Positions 15,601 through 30,600 of a DNA stretch of 64,000 bases are shown here, one piece after another. A program made the position numbers and the translations under genes. Source of the stretch: a bacterium. GTDB lineage: Archaea; Nanoarchaeota; Nanoarchaeia; Woesearchaeales; UBA10216. Numbering within the stretch: the first letter of the stretch is position 1; the number at the start of each line of letters is the position of its first letter. The notes below the pieces were generated by a model. That model saw nothing but the letters and a program-made list of their open reading frames with translations, was not told the DNA's origin and ran no database searches. The stretch is from positions 18,238 to 82,237 of the forward strand of contig JAAGZO010000262.1 in NCBI GenBank assembly GCA_024206195.1. Reading direction: 5' to 3'.

Positions 15601-18600
15601 GGAGCAACATGTGGAAATAACACAGATTATCTTGCTTTGAGCGCTATGGGTCCAATACAAATCAGCGGATGTACTCAGTTGAATCAATCCGGAAGGATTT
15701 ACCAGTTGACAGCAGACATTATTGACGAAACCCAGAACTATTGTATGAACTTCACAGCAAACAATGTTACTCTTGATTGCCAGGGATATATGATAGATGG
15801 TAATGATAATGCGGATTATGGTGCCAATATCTATAGAGATTCGCAGGAAACTGCAAACATAACAATCAAGAACTGCATCATATCTGATTGGGAGTCGTAT
15901 GGACTTCGTGTATTATATGCTGATGGAAACAGAGTAGATAACACCTCTGTTCTGTCTAATCCTTCTTATGGAATTTCTATTGCAATTTCAGACTCTAATT
16001 TCCTTACAAATGTAACTTCGAGCTATAACATAGCTGGATTGAGTATGGATGCAGCTGAATATACAAAGGTCGTTGACTCATACTTTTTTAACAACACACG
16101 TATCGATGTAGCTGCAGGTTCTTCGTCAACTGGCTGTAGCGCTGAATTTAAGAATGTAACTGGAACAGATATGAAGCCAATATTGTTTTTTAATAGTGCT
16201 GTTGAAATCAGTGACTGGGACAACAATGTGAGTGAGATCTTGCTTTGTAGCGCATCAAGTTCAGTGATAGATAATCTGACACTTAACAGACAAGGCACAA
16301 ACAACTCTCCATTATGGATCGGTCATACTGCAAATACAACAATAAAGAATTCGAATTTCACCAATTCAGGATATATTCAACTTTATTCTTCAAACACGAT
16401 AAATATTTCCAATATAGTCCATACTGATGGTTATATTGGTGTTTACATGGACAATTCTCATTCAAATACCCTTGAGCACTCAACAATCCGCGGCACTAGC
16501 AGCTATGCAGTAGAGCTTTTCAGGAATACTAGGAACACAACAATATACAACTCATCATTTACCAGTAATGGTTCATCTGCCATCCATATTTACACATATC
16601 AGGGATACTCGCCTTCGAATAACACCATCTACAACTGCTTGATGAATGGTTCTTCTGAGTCTGTCAAATTTAGCGGCGGTGTTTATTATAACTCGTGGAA
16701 TACAACGCAGCAGAGCGGAACAAGAATCTTCGGTGATGGAACGCAGATTGGCGGTAACTATTATACCAATTCAACTGGAAATGGCTTCTCAGATACATGT
16801 ACAGATGCGGATATGGATGGTTTCTGTGATAGTTATTACAATGTATCTACAGATACTGCTTGCAGTGGAGCAACATGCGGAAACAACACAGATTATCTTG
16901 CGTTGAGTGCTAAGGGACCAATACAGCTAATGAACTGTACACCATTGAACCAGTCAGGAAGGATTTACGAGTTAACTCAAGATGTAGAAGACTCAGGAAC
17001 CTGCTTCTCTATTGGAGCTATCAACATCACCTTGGATTGCCAGGGTTACATGATAAACTATTCAACTGCTTCATTGGGTTATGCTGTGAACAATACAGGA
17101 TACGGCAATGTTACGATAAAGAATTGTGAAATTGTTCAGGGTGGCAGCACTAATAACGCTCGTGCAATTTATTTCTATGCTGCAGGAGATGCTTTGATAC
17201 TCAATAATACAATCTCTACAACAACTAATAGTGCTTATGGTATTTATCTTGCATCAACTTCCAATTCAGGTATGATAGCTAATAATACACTTGTCACTTC
17301 TGGAACTGGAGCATATGGAATCCGATTTTATTCAAACGCAAACACAGCGCTTAATAATACAATTAACACTACAGGTAGTAATGCTGAAGCATTCTTTATT
17401 GATTATTCCTCAAATAATATTCTTTCAGGAAATATATTGAACACACTGCGTGCTTACGCAATAGATATTTATGTGTCAACACCTACACAGTTTAATCATT
17501 CAATAGATAGTTCGAACACAGAAAAGGGCGAACCAATTCTTTATTATTACAATCTAAATTCAACAATAATAGAAGATATAACTGATGTTGGTTTATTATA
17601 CGTGACTGCATCAAAGAACGTGACAATTAGGAACGTAACTCTTGATAAAGACGGTATTAGGCTACAGCGTACAGAAAACTCATCTATTCACGACAACAAC
17701 ATCACTACTAATGATGCATATGGTGGTACTGGCATATACCTATTTAGGGACTCTGATTATAATAAGGTATTTAATAACACCATTAATACTACTGGTTATG
17801 GTTCTTCTGGAGTATATGTTTCCGCATCCTCTTTCAACAACGTATCTGATAATTGGATATCAACAAACTCAACTGACTCTCGCGGAATACTTGTTTATGG
17901 TTCTTCACAATACAATATTCTTTCCAACAACACAATCTTTACCAAGGATGCTTCTTCATATGGAGTTGAATTTAGGAACGCTGCATCTTATAATACGCTA
18001 GTCAGTTCAATAATTACTAGTGAAAGCACTTCTGCAGTTCATGTTTTCGAAACATCTGGCTACAGTCCAGAAAACAACACAGTCTACAACTGTCTGCTTA
18101 ATGGTTCGACTATTCCTGTTGACTTCTCTGGTGATGAATACTATAACATATGGAACACAACACTGCAAGATGGCAGTAGAATCTACAGCGAAGGAACCCA
18201 AATTGGTGGTAACTATTATACTAATTCAACTGGAAATGGATTCTCGGATACCTGTGCTGATGCAGACACTGATGGATTCTGTGATTTGTACTACAATGTT
18301 TCTACAGATACTGCTTGCAGCGGAGCAGACTGTGGAAATAACACAGACTTCCTTGCCTTGAGCAGCAAGTACACTGGAACAAACCTGACAGGATGTCAGA
18401 TCCTTGATCAGGCAGATACTGAATACAGATTATTGCAGGACGTGAACTCATCTGGAACCTGCTTTGACATCAAGGCAGCTGGTGTAACCTTGGATTGTCA
18501 GGGCTTCATGATCAATCATTCTCAGGAAACAGTAGGTTATGGTGTGAATATATCTGCAGATACCTATGATTATGCTACAATAAAGAACTGCAGAATTGAG

Positions 18601-21600
18601 CAAGGCTCAGAACAGGACTACTCATTTGGTATATGGGTGTACTATGCAGATTACGCTTTGATTTTGAATAACACTGTCTCAACAGGTATTACAGGTACAG
18701 ACTCAGATAACAATTTCGGTATATACTTACGTTCAGCTACTTATACCAATGTAACAAACAATACACTAACTACCCATGGCGACGACTCTAATTTCGGAAT
18801 ATACTCTTTGCATGCACAATATAATATCATGCAAAGTAACGTGGTAAACACTTCAGACACCGATAACTGGAACAGTGGAATATATTTGAATGGTGACTCT
18901 GATTATAACAAAGTACTAGACAACACAATAACTACATCTAGTGATGGTTCTGATAGTTATAGTAGAGGAATTAATTTAGGAGTAAATTGGATGCTGGATA
19001 CAGATGACAATCTCATAAAGGATAACAGAATAACTACCTTTGGTCAGGATAGTGCTGGAATATCAGTTAATGGAAATGCTACTTATAATCACATTAACAA
19101 CAATATAACAAACAACACAATAGTGACATATGGTGACTATTCACCTGGAATCTTGATAGATTATTCAAACAACAGCATTGTTGCAAATAACACAATAATT
19201 ACTTCAGGAACTGCTTCGTATGGCCTCAATGTATCATATGCATACAATAATTCAATCTATAACAACTTCATCAACTCAACTGCGCAGAATGTTGTTGTTT
19301 ATGACACCACAGAGGGCAACTTGTGGAACGGTTCTTATTACTCTGGAACAAACATCCAGGGCGGACCAACTATGGGTGGAAACTTCTACATGAATCCATC
19401 TGGAACTGGGCACAGTCAGACCTGCTTGGATACTGCTGGTGATGGAATCTGTGATGAAACCCTGACTCATGCTGCAGGCAACACAGATTACTTGCCTCTA
19501 GCTGATTATGGTGTTGATATCACTTCACCTCAGATCTACTTTAGTTCACCAACTCCTGATGATGATTCATTTGTGATTGGATTGCTGACTGTGAATGTTT
19601 CATTTGTTGAAGCAAATAACCACACTGCATTTATTGAGATGGATGGAACCAACTATACTCCTACGATGGGAGAGGGTCACTTCTACTACCGCTTTGTGTT
19701 GAGTGATGGAAGTCATACATTCTATGCATGGATTAATGATTCAGGTGGAAATGAGAACTCTACTCTAGAGAGGACTATTACATTTGATGCTGCAGTTCCT
19801 ATCTTGTTATCTGTTTCAGATGATGCTGACTCTGTACAAAGCGGCACTTCAATTAATTTCACAGCATCATGGTATGATCAGGATGATACTGTCAGGTTGC
19901 TGATTGCGAATAACTCAGACTTTGATGCTTGTAATTATACTGTTACAACTGGCTGTATGTGTTTCTCACCTGGTGAAACAGACAATCTAAGCAGCTGTAA
20001 TTATAGCACTTCAACAGTAGAAGGCACATTCAGATGGTATGCTCAAGTGTGCGATGACCAGGACATTTGCTCTGTAATCGATGGAGAAGATACACTGAAC
20101 TGGAATATGAGCATTGATAATTCAGAGAGTGTGGGACAAGCTCATTCTGTTGCTATTGATGGTGAGGGTAATGTTTATGTTGTAGGATATGGTTATGATC
20201 TTATTAGCGATTCATCTACTTATGATTGGTGGTTGAAGAAGTTTGCTGCGAATGGTACTGAGGATTTTGATAATTGGAATAAGTCTTTTGATGCTTCAGA
20301 TGGCTATGAGCGTGCGTATTCTGTTGCTATTGATGGTGAGGGTAATGTTTATGTTGTAGGATATGGTTATAACTTTATTAGTGGTTCGTCTGAATATGAT
20401 TGGTGGTTGAAGAAGTTTAGTTCGAATGGTACTGAGGATGTTGATGGTTGGAACAAGACCTTTGATGGTTCATCCAAATGGGATTATGCTCGGTCTGTTG
20501 CTGTTGATAGTAGGGGTGGTGTTTATGTTGTAGGTTATGCGGATGACCTTGTTACTGGTTCTTCTGGTTATGATTGGTGGTTGAAGAAGTTTACTATTAA
20601 TGGTACTGAGGATGTTGATGGTTGGAACAAGACTTTCAATCGCGGTTTTGCTGATGATACTACATATTCTGTTGCTGTTGATAGTGGGGATAATATTTAT
20701 GTTGTAGGACATGGATTTGATCTTGTAAGCGATTCGTCTAGTCGCGATTGGCAAGTGAAAAAGTTTGCTGCGAATGGTACTGAGGATTTTGATAATTGGA
20801 ACAAGACCTTTGATGGTTCAGAAAGCTTTGATTATGCATATTCTGTTGCTGTTGATAGTGATGATAATGTTTATATTGTAGGATATGGTTATGATCTTAT
20901 TAGCGATTCTTCTGATCGCGATTGGTGGTTGAAGAAGTTTGCTGCGAATGGTACTGAGGATTTTGATAATTGGAACAAGACCTTTGATGGCTCAGCTGGA
21001 AGTGATTATGCTGAGTCTGTTGTTGTTGATGCTGATGGTACTGTTTATGTTGTAGGAGATGGGGAGGACCTGATTAGCGATTCTTCCTCTTTTGATTGGT
21101 GGTTGAAGAAGTTTGCTGCGAATGGTACTGAGGATTTTGATAACTGGAACAAGACCTTTGATGGCTCAGCTGGAAATGATTATGTGGAGGCTGTTGTTGT
21201 TGATATTGATGGCGCTGTTTATGTTGTAGGGCTTGGAACTGCTCTGGTTAGTGATTCTTCAAGTTATGACTGGTGGATCAAGAAGTTCACCAACTATCTG
21301 TATGGCAACTTTACAGTTGACAACACTGCACCAGAGATTGAGTTTGTTTATCCAACTCTTGCGAATGGTTCTGGTGTTTCAAGAGACTGGGCTTATGTGA
21401 ATGTAAGTGTGAGTGATGCATCTGATAGTTCAGCATTCATTGATTTCAATAGAAGTCTTGTAGGATACTGGAGCTTTGATAGTTATGATGTATCAAATGT
21501 TTATGATAATTCATCTTATGGTAATGACGGCGTATTTGATGGTGGACTATCATCAGATAACCTCACTATAGGAAAGCGCGGAAAAGCAATGGTATTTGAT

Positions 21601-24600
21601 GGAATCAATGATCGCATATCAGTTCCAGATGATGATTCCTTGGACTTTGGAGCATCAAATAGCTTTACAATTGAAGGTTGGGTTAAGACTAGGGAAGCAA
21701 TTGTAAATAATGATGTATTCATTGATAAAATCGGTCCTTGGAATACTACACACAATCCTCCTGGAGGATACTTCATGAGATTCCTTGCCTCGGGTGATTT
21801 GGAACTTCTCTTAGAGGATAATGAAGGTAATAGGGATAATCCATATGTGGATATCTCTTCTGTTGATACTAATTCGTTCCATCACTATGTATTTGTTAGA
21901 GATGCATCAGCAGGAAGACTCTACTTATATATCGATGGGGAATCTCATTTGAACCAGTCCTCTAGCTTAGGATACCTGAATAACAGCGAGACCTTGTATA
22001 TTGGTTCTGAGGGAGGAGCATGGTACTTCAACGGCACAATGGATGAAGTGAAGATTTGGAGACGAGCTTTATCGCAGCGGGAGATCAACGCTTCCTTCAA
22101 CGCAGGCTTGTATCAGCTGCAGAATAACTTCACTTCATTGCCTGATGCAACTTATCCTTACTATGCCTATGTGGTTGATTCTGCAGGAAACACGAACAAG
22201 ACAGAGACAAGGGAGATTATCATAGATACTACTGATCCTTCGATCAGCTATGTATACCCAACAGATGCAAATGATTCTGTTGTAAGCAGAGACTGGACCT
22301 ATGTAAATGCTTCAGTGTCAGATACAAATGATGTTTCAGCATTTGTTGACTTCAACAGAAGCTTGGTTGGATACTGGAGTTTTGATCACCATAATGCAAC
22401 GTACATACATGATAATTCATCATATGGCAACGGCGGAGAGTACATGGGTGGTCTCGCAAACGATAACTTGACAGAGGGTACGCGTGGAAAAGCAATACAG
22501 TTTGATGGAACTGATGATTATATCGCTGTCGGAAGGGATAATAACCTTAATTTATCATATTCAGTAACCCTTGAAGCGTGGGTTAAATTAAATGAGTTCC
22601 AAACAAATGCATACATTTTAGGTAAAAGTAGTGATGTAGCGGGAGATCCGGTTTGGAACAGAGGGTACTCTTTAGAAACGTACTCACCGAACTTATTGTA
22701 TTTCTTCCTTGCGAATACTACTGGCTTTTCTGCAGTGTCCACTACTTCAGCATCAGTAGGAGAATGGCATCATCTTGTTGGAACTTGGAAGAGTGGAGAA
22801 ACTATGAAACTTTATCTTGATGGTGAATTGAAAGGAGAAAACCAATTTATTGGCCCAATTCGTACATCATATAATTTAGAGATTGGTAGAAAACTCTTTA
22901 ATAGTTATTTCAACGGCTCGGTAGACGAAGTCCGTATCTGGAACCGCGTTCTATCAGCAGAAGAAGTAAATGCATCATACAACGCTGGTGTGTATCAGCT
23001 TGGAAGGAACTTTACTTCGTTGCCTGAAGGAATATATAATTACACTGCTTATGCTGTTGATGTTGCTGGAAATATGCAGAGCACAGAGACTAGGGTCATA
23101 ACAATGGATACATCAACTCCTGCGATTAGCTTTGTTGCACCAACTGTTGCGAATGGAAGCGGTGTTTCAAGAGATTGGGTATATGTGAATGCAACTGTTT
23201 CAGATGCATCAGACAGCTCAGCATTCATAGACTTCAACAGAAGCTTGGTTGGCTATTGGAGCTTTGACCAATATAATAGTACTCACATTTATGATAATTC
23301 AACTTATGATCATTATGGAAACCTAAGTGAGGGATTATCAACAGATAACCTTACCACAGGAAAGCGTGGATTAGCTATGAGCTTTGACGGAATTGATGAT
23401 TATATTGGTCTAGGTAGTGATGCAAGTTTAGTTAATGGACCTGGCAGTTTCACTTGGGAAGCATGGGTTAAAACATCTCAACTTACAAGGCAAGGCGTAA
23501 TATCCGGTGCAGGTTATCCTTATATGCGATTATCGCATATAGGAGATGAAATTGATAATAGAGCGATAATTGCGGTAAGCGGAACCTGCTATAGGTATAG
23601 TAATATTGAATTGAATGAAGATGGACAGTGGCATCACATAGTTGGTGTTTTCGACAGTGATTCAGATAATGTTCATTTCTATGTTGATGGTACTCTGGAT
23701 GATGGCTCTTCGGACCTTGTTGGTTGTTCTGCTATTAATATTCCAACTCCATCTTACTTTAATATAGGAAAATATCTTGATGGGACTGCTGCAAATTTCA
23801 ACGGATCAATTGATGAAGTTAAGATATGGAACCGCGTCCTAAGTTCGCAAGAAATCAATGCATCTTACAACGCAGGATTGTATCAGCTTGAAAGAAACTT
23901 CACTTCACTTCCTGAAGACACATATGATTACTATGCATATGTGGTTGATGCTGCAGGAAACTATGACAAGACTGAGGTAAGAGAGGTAATCACTGATGTA
24001 ACTGATCCTGTGATTAGCTTTGTTGAGCCAACTGAAGATAATGCATCCTTCTTGAACAGAACATGGGCTTATGTGAATGTGAGTGTATCTGATGCAAACA
24101 ACATATCAGCTCACATAGACTGGAACAGAAGCTTGCTTTCATACTGGAGCTTTGACAGCTACAATTCAACGCATATCTTTGATAATTCAACATATGATAA
24201 TATTGGAGAACTTGGCGGTGGAATTAATGTAAGCAATATCACAGAAGGAAAGCGTGGAAAAGCACTTAGATTTGATGGAGTTGATTATTATGTCAAGAGC
24301 AGTCCTGCGGGTTACTCTCCAAATGCTGTAACTGTTGAAGCATGGGTAAAACCTGCTCCAGGATATGGAGAAGGTGCTTTAAGAGTGATGGATGATGGTA
24401 AGGTAGCTATTACTATTACAGAAACTACAGGAAAAGCTCAGTTAAGAATTTATGTCAGTGCAACGCAAAGATACTCTGGTGAAACAGGAGTTATTCCTGT
24501 GGATGAATGGACACATATAGTAGGAACATTTGATTCATCTTTACCTTCAAATCAGATGAAAATCTATATGAATGGAGAGTTAGCTAATCAAAATACAGAG

Positions 24601-27600
24601 CCTGGTCCAATTGACTCCAGTCCAGGTAATGTATTTATTGGAGATAGATCAGCTTTCGATAGAGCTTTCAACGGAACAATTGACGAAATGAAGATCTGGA
24701 ACAGAGCGTTGTCAGCTGAAGAAATCAATGCATCATTCAACGCAGGCATTTACAACTTGGAGAGGAACTTCACAAGCTTAGCTGATGGTGACTATGAATA
24801 CTCATCATATGTAATTGATGTTGCAGGTAATTCTAAGAAGACTGCAACAAGGAACCTGACAATAGATACAATCGGTCCAACACTAGATGTTGCTGAGTCA
24901 ATGGTTACAGATCCATATGCTAGCCAGGACTTTGTGTTCATCAACTACTCAACAACTGATGTTAATGAGGTATCTGGAACAATAGATTACAACAGAAGCC
25001 TTGTTGGATGGTGGAGATTCGAGAATGGAGCAGGCTCAACCATTACAGACAGCAGCAGTTATGGTAATGACGGATCAAACTATGGTGCAAGCTTCTCAAC
25101 AGCAGGAGCAAGGGGAGATTGCATGGATTTCGATGGAGCTGATGCTTATGTTGAGATTCCTGATAATTCAATCATTAATGTAACTGATGCTATGACAGTA
25201 GAAGCATGGGTGAACATCAATTTCACTACATATGATTTTTCAGGCGCTTACTATAAATATATTGTTTCTAAGGGAGACCAATACAACAATGAACAATTTA
25301 TGTTACAATACACTTGGAACTTAAATAGTTGGAGATTCACAGCTTGGAATGGTTCAGAAAATGTTGCTGTTAATGTTGCAGCTACACCGGGATGGCACCA
25401 CTTGGTTGGTGTTTATAATGGATCGAATCTAATACTATATGATAATGGAGTGCCAACTGTTGGAGGTTCTTTGACTGGTGTGTTGACTAATGGCAGTGCA
25501 ATCAAGATAGGTGGCAATGCTCCTGGTTCACGAGGAATACGCGCTTTAATTGATGAGGTTAAGCTATACAACAGAAGCTTATCTGCTGAAGAAATCAATG
25601 CTTCATATAATGCCAAGACTTATGGTGTATCCGGAAACTTCACAAGTTTATCTGATGGATTGAAGAACTTTGATGTTTATGTGGTTGATTCTGCAGGAAA
25701 CATGAATTCAACTAACTATCAAATAGACCTTGATGATACATATCCATTGATTAACTTTACTGCTCCATCAGATACAAACGGCTCAGCTGTTGACAGAGGC
25801 TGGATATTTGTTAATGTTTCATATACTGACATAAATAATGATACTGCTTTGATTAACTTTGAAGGAACCAATTATACAGATGTAACAATGGGTGAAGGTT
25901 ACTTCTATAGAAACTTCACTGCTTTGAATAATGGCGGATACAGTTTCTATGCTTGGATTAATGATACAGCAGGTAATGAGAACATTACATTACTAAGAAA
26001 TGTGACTGTTAGCTTTACTGAGTATGTTGCTCCTACTATTGCACTTGAAGATCCTTCTGAGGCTGATGGTATCTTTGTTGATAGGGATTGGTCAATAGTT
26101 AATGCCAGCTTTACTAACAATACAAAGCCACTTCATACAGTGATTATTAACTGGAATACTGTAAATTACACTCAGATTACGCTTGATGATTACTTCAATG
26201 ATACCTTCTCCAGCTTGTCTGATGGAACCTATAGTTTCTATGCTTGGCTGAATGATACAACAGGCAATGAGAGTATTACAGAGACAAGAAGCTTTACAGT
26301 TGATTTGACACAGCCAACACTTGATTATGTATCTCCAACAGAGGTAAATGATTCTGCAGTTGATAGGAACTGGCTGTTTGTGAATGTATCATATACTGAA
26401 ACGAATAATGACACTGTTGTTGTAATCTTTGATGGAACTAATTACAGTGTAAATATGACAAGTAGTTTCTTCTATCTGAACTTGACAGAGTTGAGTGAAG
26501 GAACTTATAGCTTCTATGCCTGGATGAATGATAGTGCAGGAAGAACGAACTATACATTGAACAGAACAGTGACTGTTGATACTGTTACTCCTGAGATAAG
26601 CTTTATTGATCCAACTACCGCCAATGCTTCATCTGTTGACAGGAACTGGGCTTATGTGAATGTGTCTGTGAGTGATAGTTCAGATACCTCAGCTTTCGTT
26701 GATTTCAACAGAAGTTTGGTTGGATACTGGAGCTTTGAAAATGTTAATTCAACGCATGTATTAGATAGTTCATCATATGAGACTCACGGACTACTTGGTA
26801 CTAGCATGAATCAGTCTAATACCACAGCAGGTATTAGAGGAAAAGGTATGTTGTTCGCTGGTATAAGCGGTCTTGGTTCAAGTCCGTATTATGTAGATAT
26901 TGGAGACAATGATAGAGCTGCAAATAATGTATTTGCTAACAGAACCAGCAGATTAACTGTTGAGGCTTGGGTTAAGAATAACGGAGGAGAATATTTCAGA
27001 TCAATAGCATGTAACGGCAGGCTTGCATCAGGATATGGCGGATGGTGTTTCTATCTTGACAATACGAACCAGCTTAGATTCCGTGTTAATAATGAGAGCT
27101 TAGCTGTTCATTCAGCAATTGTTGGTGGCTTCAGTGATACAGACTGGCATCATGTGGTAGGAGTATATAATAAAACTCATGTTTCATTGTATGTTGATGG
27201 AGAAATCAAGGAAACAACAACTTTCCTAGGAGAACATAGCGGACAAGCAAACTACTCTACTTATATTGGTGCAGAAGGTTATAATCATAGATTATCCTGG
27301 AATGGAACATTAGATGAAGTTAAGATCTGGAAACGTGATCTGACACCTGCTGAAATCAATGCTTCATACAATGCAGGATTATATAGACTTGAAAGAAACT
27401 TCACTGTCTTACCAGAAGGAACATATAATTACTCAGCTTATGTGATAGATAAAGCTGGAAATAGCGATGTGACTGAAACAAGATTTGTAACAATAGATAC
27501 TTCTACTCCTGTGATTAACTATGAATACCCTACGGATGCAAATGACTCTGCTGTGAGCAGAAGCTGGACGTATGTGAACGTTACAGTGTCAGATGCAGAT

Positions 27601-30600
27601 GATGTTTCGGCATTCATAGACTTCAACAGAAGTTTGGTTGGTTACTGGAGCTTTGACAGCTATAATTCAACGCATGTTCATGATAATTCGACATATGGAC
27701 ATGGCGGTGAGTTCACAAACTTCGCAGCTAACACAACTGTTGCAGGTAAGCGAGGACAAGCAATAGAGTTTGATGGAGTTGACGACTTTATTAATTTCAG
27801 CAATCAAGGCATTTTCAATACTGCTCATCAAACAATATCTGCATGGGTTTATGTGAAAAATAAAGATGAACCTTCGATTCAGGGAATTGTAACAAATGGA
27901 GTTACCAGTTATTCACGAAATAATTTAGTTATAGAAGCAGACAGGTTTAGGTATTATCTCGGAAACGGTTCAGCTCAGGTTGAAGTTGTTTCTGATGAAG
28001 AGGTACCTGAAAACAGTTGGGTTTTCTTAGCTGCTACTAAAGATTTCAATGTTAACACCACAGTTAAAATGTATGTGAATGGTGTGCTGCAATCTGATGT
28101 TGAAACCTTGCTTGGAGACAGCGATCTATCAGTTGATCAATTAATAGTTGGTTACTTGAACGATGCAGATAGATATTTCAACGGTTCAATTGACGAAGTA
28201 ATGGTCTGGAATAGAGCACTGAGCGAGGAGGAAATCAATGCTTCATTCAACGCAGGCGTATATAGATTGCAACGTAACTTTACTGGATTACCAGATGCTG
28301 AGTATAACTTCTCTGCTCATGTTATTGATGCTGCAGGAAACACCAAGGCTGCAGAGACAAGAACAATAACAATTGACTCAGTCACTCCTTTGATTAGCTT
28401 TATCGATCCAACTGATACAAATGGCAGTGCTGTGAGTAGAGATTGGACATATGTGAATGTTTCAACCTCAGATACAAATGACATGTCAGCATTCATAGAC
28501 TTCAACAGAAGCTTGGTAGGATACTGGAGCTTTGAGAACTACAATTCAACGCATATACTTGACAACTCTACGTATAGAATTAATGCTAAATTAAAATATT
28601 TGAACCATACTGGCAGTGCAGATGCTGCAGGCACTAACAGCATGCGGTGTGAGGATGATGATACATTTAATGCTGTCAATGACACTTATGTTGGTTGGAC
28701 ATTTAAAGCATTAAATGGAGCTGCAGCAGGACAGTCTACAACAATAAGCTCTTATCACTTCTATGGCTTTGCAAATAGAACGCTCTACTTTGAAAGCGCG
28801 CTTTCTGGCTTTGCTCAAGGAGACAGTTATGCCATGTGGTATGATCCAGAAGGACCATCTCATACTGATGCAGGTAAATTTGGAGGTGCAAGAGTATTTG
28901 ATTATAATGCAGATTATCTTGACTTAGGTGATGACTTAAGTCTGAATCTGTCTGATGCACTCACTATTGAGACATGGGTAAAGACTGTTGACCAATATGG
29001 CTTCTTGGTGGCAAAAGACACATCATATAGGGAGCCATTCAGACTTATGATTGAATCTGGAGGAAGGGTAGATGCTTTTGGTACAATTGATGGAACTAGT
29101 TGGGACTGGTGGGCAACAGGTACTTACATTGATGATGATGAATGGCACCACTGTGTTATGACCTTTGATAAGGATGTTGGAATGAAAATATATGTTGATG
29201 GACAGCTGGAAGGAACAGACACCACAACAGGCTCATTACGTGCAGATGCCAGTGCAAATGTTTATGCTGGTTATGGTATGGGTTATGGTGGCCGTACTAC
29301 TGGTGATTATCACTTTAACGGAACGCTTGATGAGATCAGGATCTGGAACAGGGCATTGAGTGCTGATGAAATCAACGCTTCTTTCAACGCAGGCATTTAT
29401 AGATTGGAGAGAAACTTCACTTCCTTAGCTGAAGCTACTTATCCATACTCTGCATATGTAATAGATGCAGCTGGAAATAGTGATGTTACTGAAACAAGAG
29501 AGGTCACGATTGATACTATTACTCCTGTGATTAACTATGAATACCCTACGGATGCAAATGACTCTGCTGTGAGCAGAGACTGGACATATGTAAATGTCTC
29601 AGTAAGCGATGCAAATGATGTTTCGGCATTCATAGACTTTAATAGAAGCTTGATTGGATACTGGAGCTTTGATAGTTATAACTCGACGCACTTACATGAT
29701 AATTCGACTTATAGCAGTGGCGGAGAGTTCATGGGAAGCCTTTCAACAGACAACATAACAGAAGGAAAGCGTGGAATGGGAATGAAGTTTGACGGAATAT
29801 CAAATTACATTAATTGCAGTGCTGATCAAAGATTTAATCCTGGTCTTGGAAACTTCACTGTTGAAGCATGGGTAAACATCCCTGCAGGTTATACTCCTAG
29901 TGACTTTAGGGCAGTACTTGGGAAACACTCAAACGAGTCAGATGGTAACCCTTGGAGTGTCTATGTGACACATTACACATTAGGAATAAATAGTACAGGT
30001 TATCCTATCTTTAATGTTGGAAACGGAACACACAAAAGGTTCCCTATAGGTTCTTATGCGATTAATGACAGCCAGTGGCACCATCTTGTTGGAGTTATAA
30101 AGCATGACAATGCTGTTGAATTGTATGTGGATGGTGTTCTTGATGCGTACACTCCAACTGGTATAATCAATGTTTCACCTCAGAACGCTTTGGGTATTGG
30201 TTCTTCAGGTTCTGATCAATTTAGATACATTGAAGGCACGATAGATGAAGTAAAAATCTGGAGCCGCGCTTTATCTGTTGATGAAATCAATGCTTCATTC
30301 AATGCAGGTGTCTATAGATTGCAGCGTAACTTCACAGGACTGCCTGATGCAACATACAATTTCACAGCGCATGCTATTGATGCAGCAGGAAATATAAACT
30401 CAGAAGAGACAAGGACAATAACAATTGACTCAGTCACTCCTGTGATCAGCTTTGTTGACCCAACAGATACAAACGGCAGTGCAGTTAGCAGAGACTGGAG
30501 TTATGTAAACGTTTCAGTATCAGATACAAATGACATGTCAGCCTTCATAGACTGGAACAGAAGCCTGGTTGGATATTGGAGCTTTGAAAGATACAATTCA

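Noticed and set aside
20104..21300. CRISPR-like regularly spaced repeats
   Set aside because: The period of about 171 bases is a multiple of three, the spacers are not unique, and the translation gives clear propeller blades.
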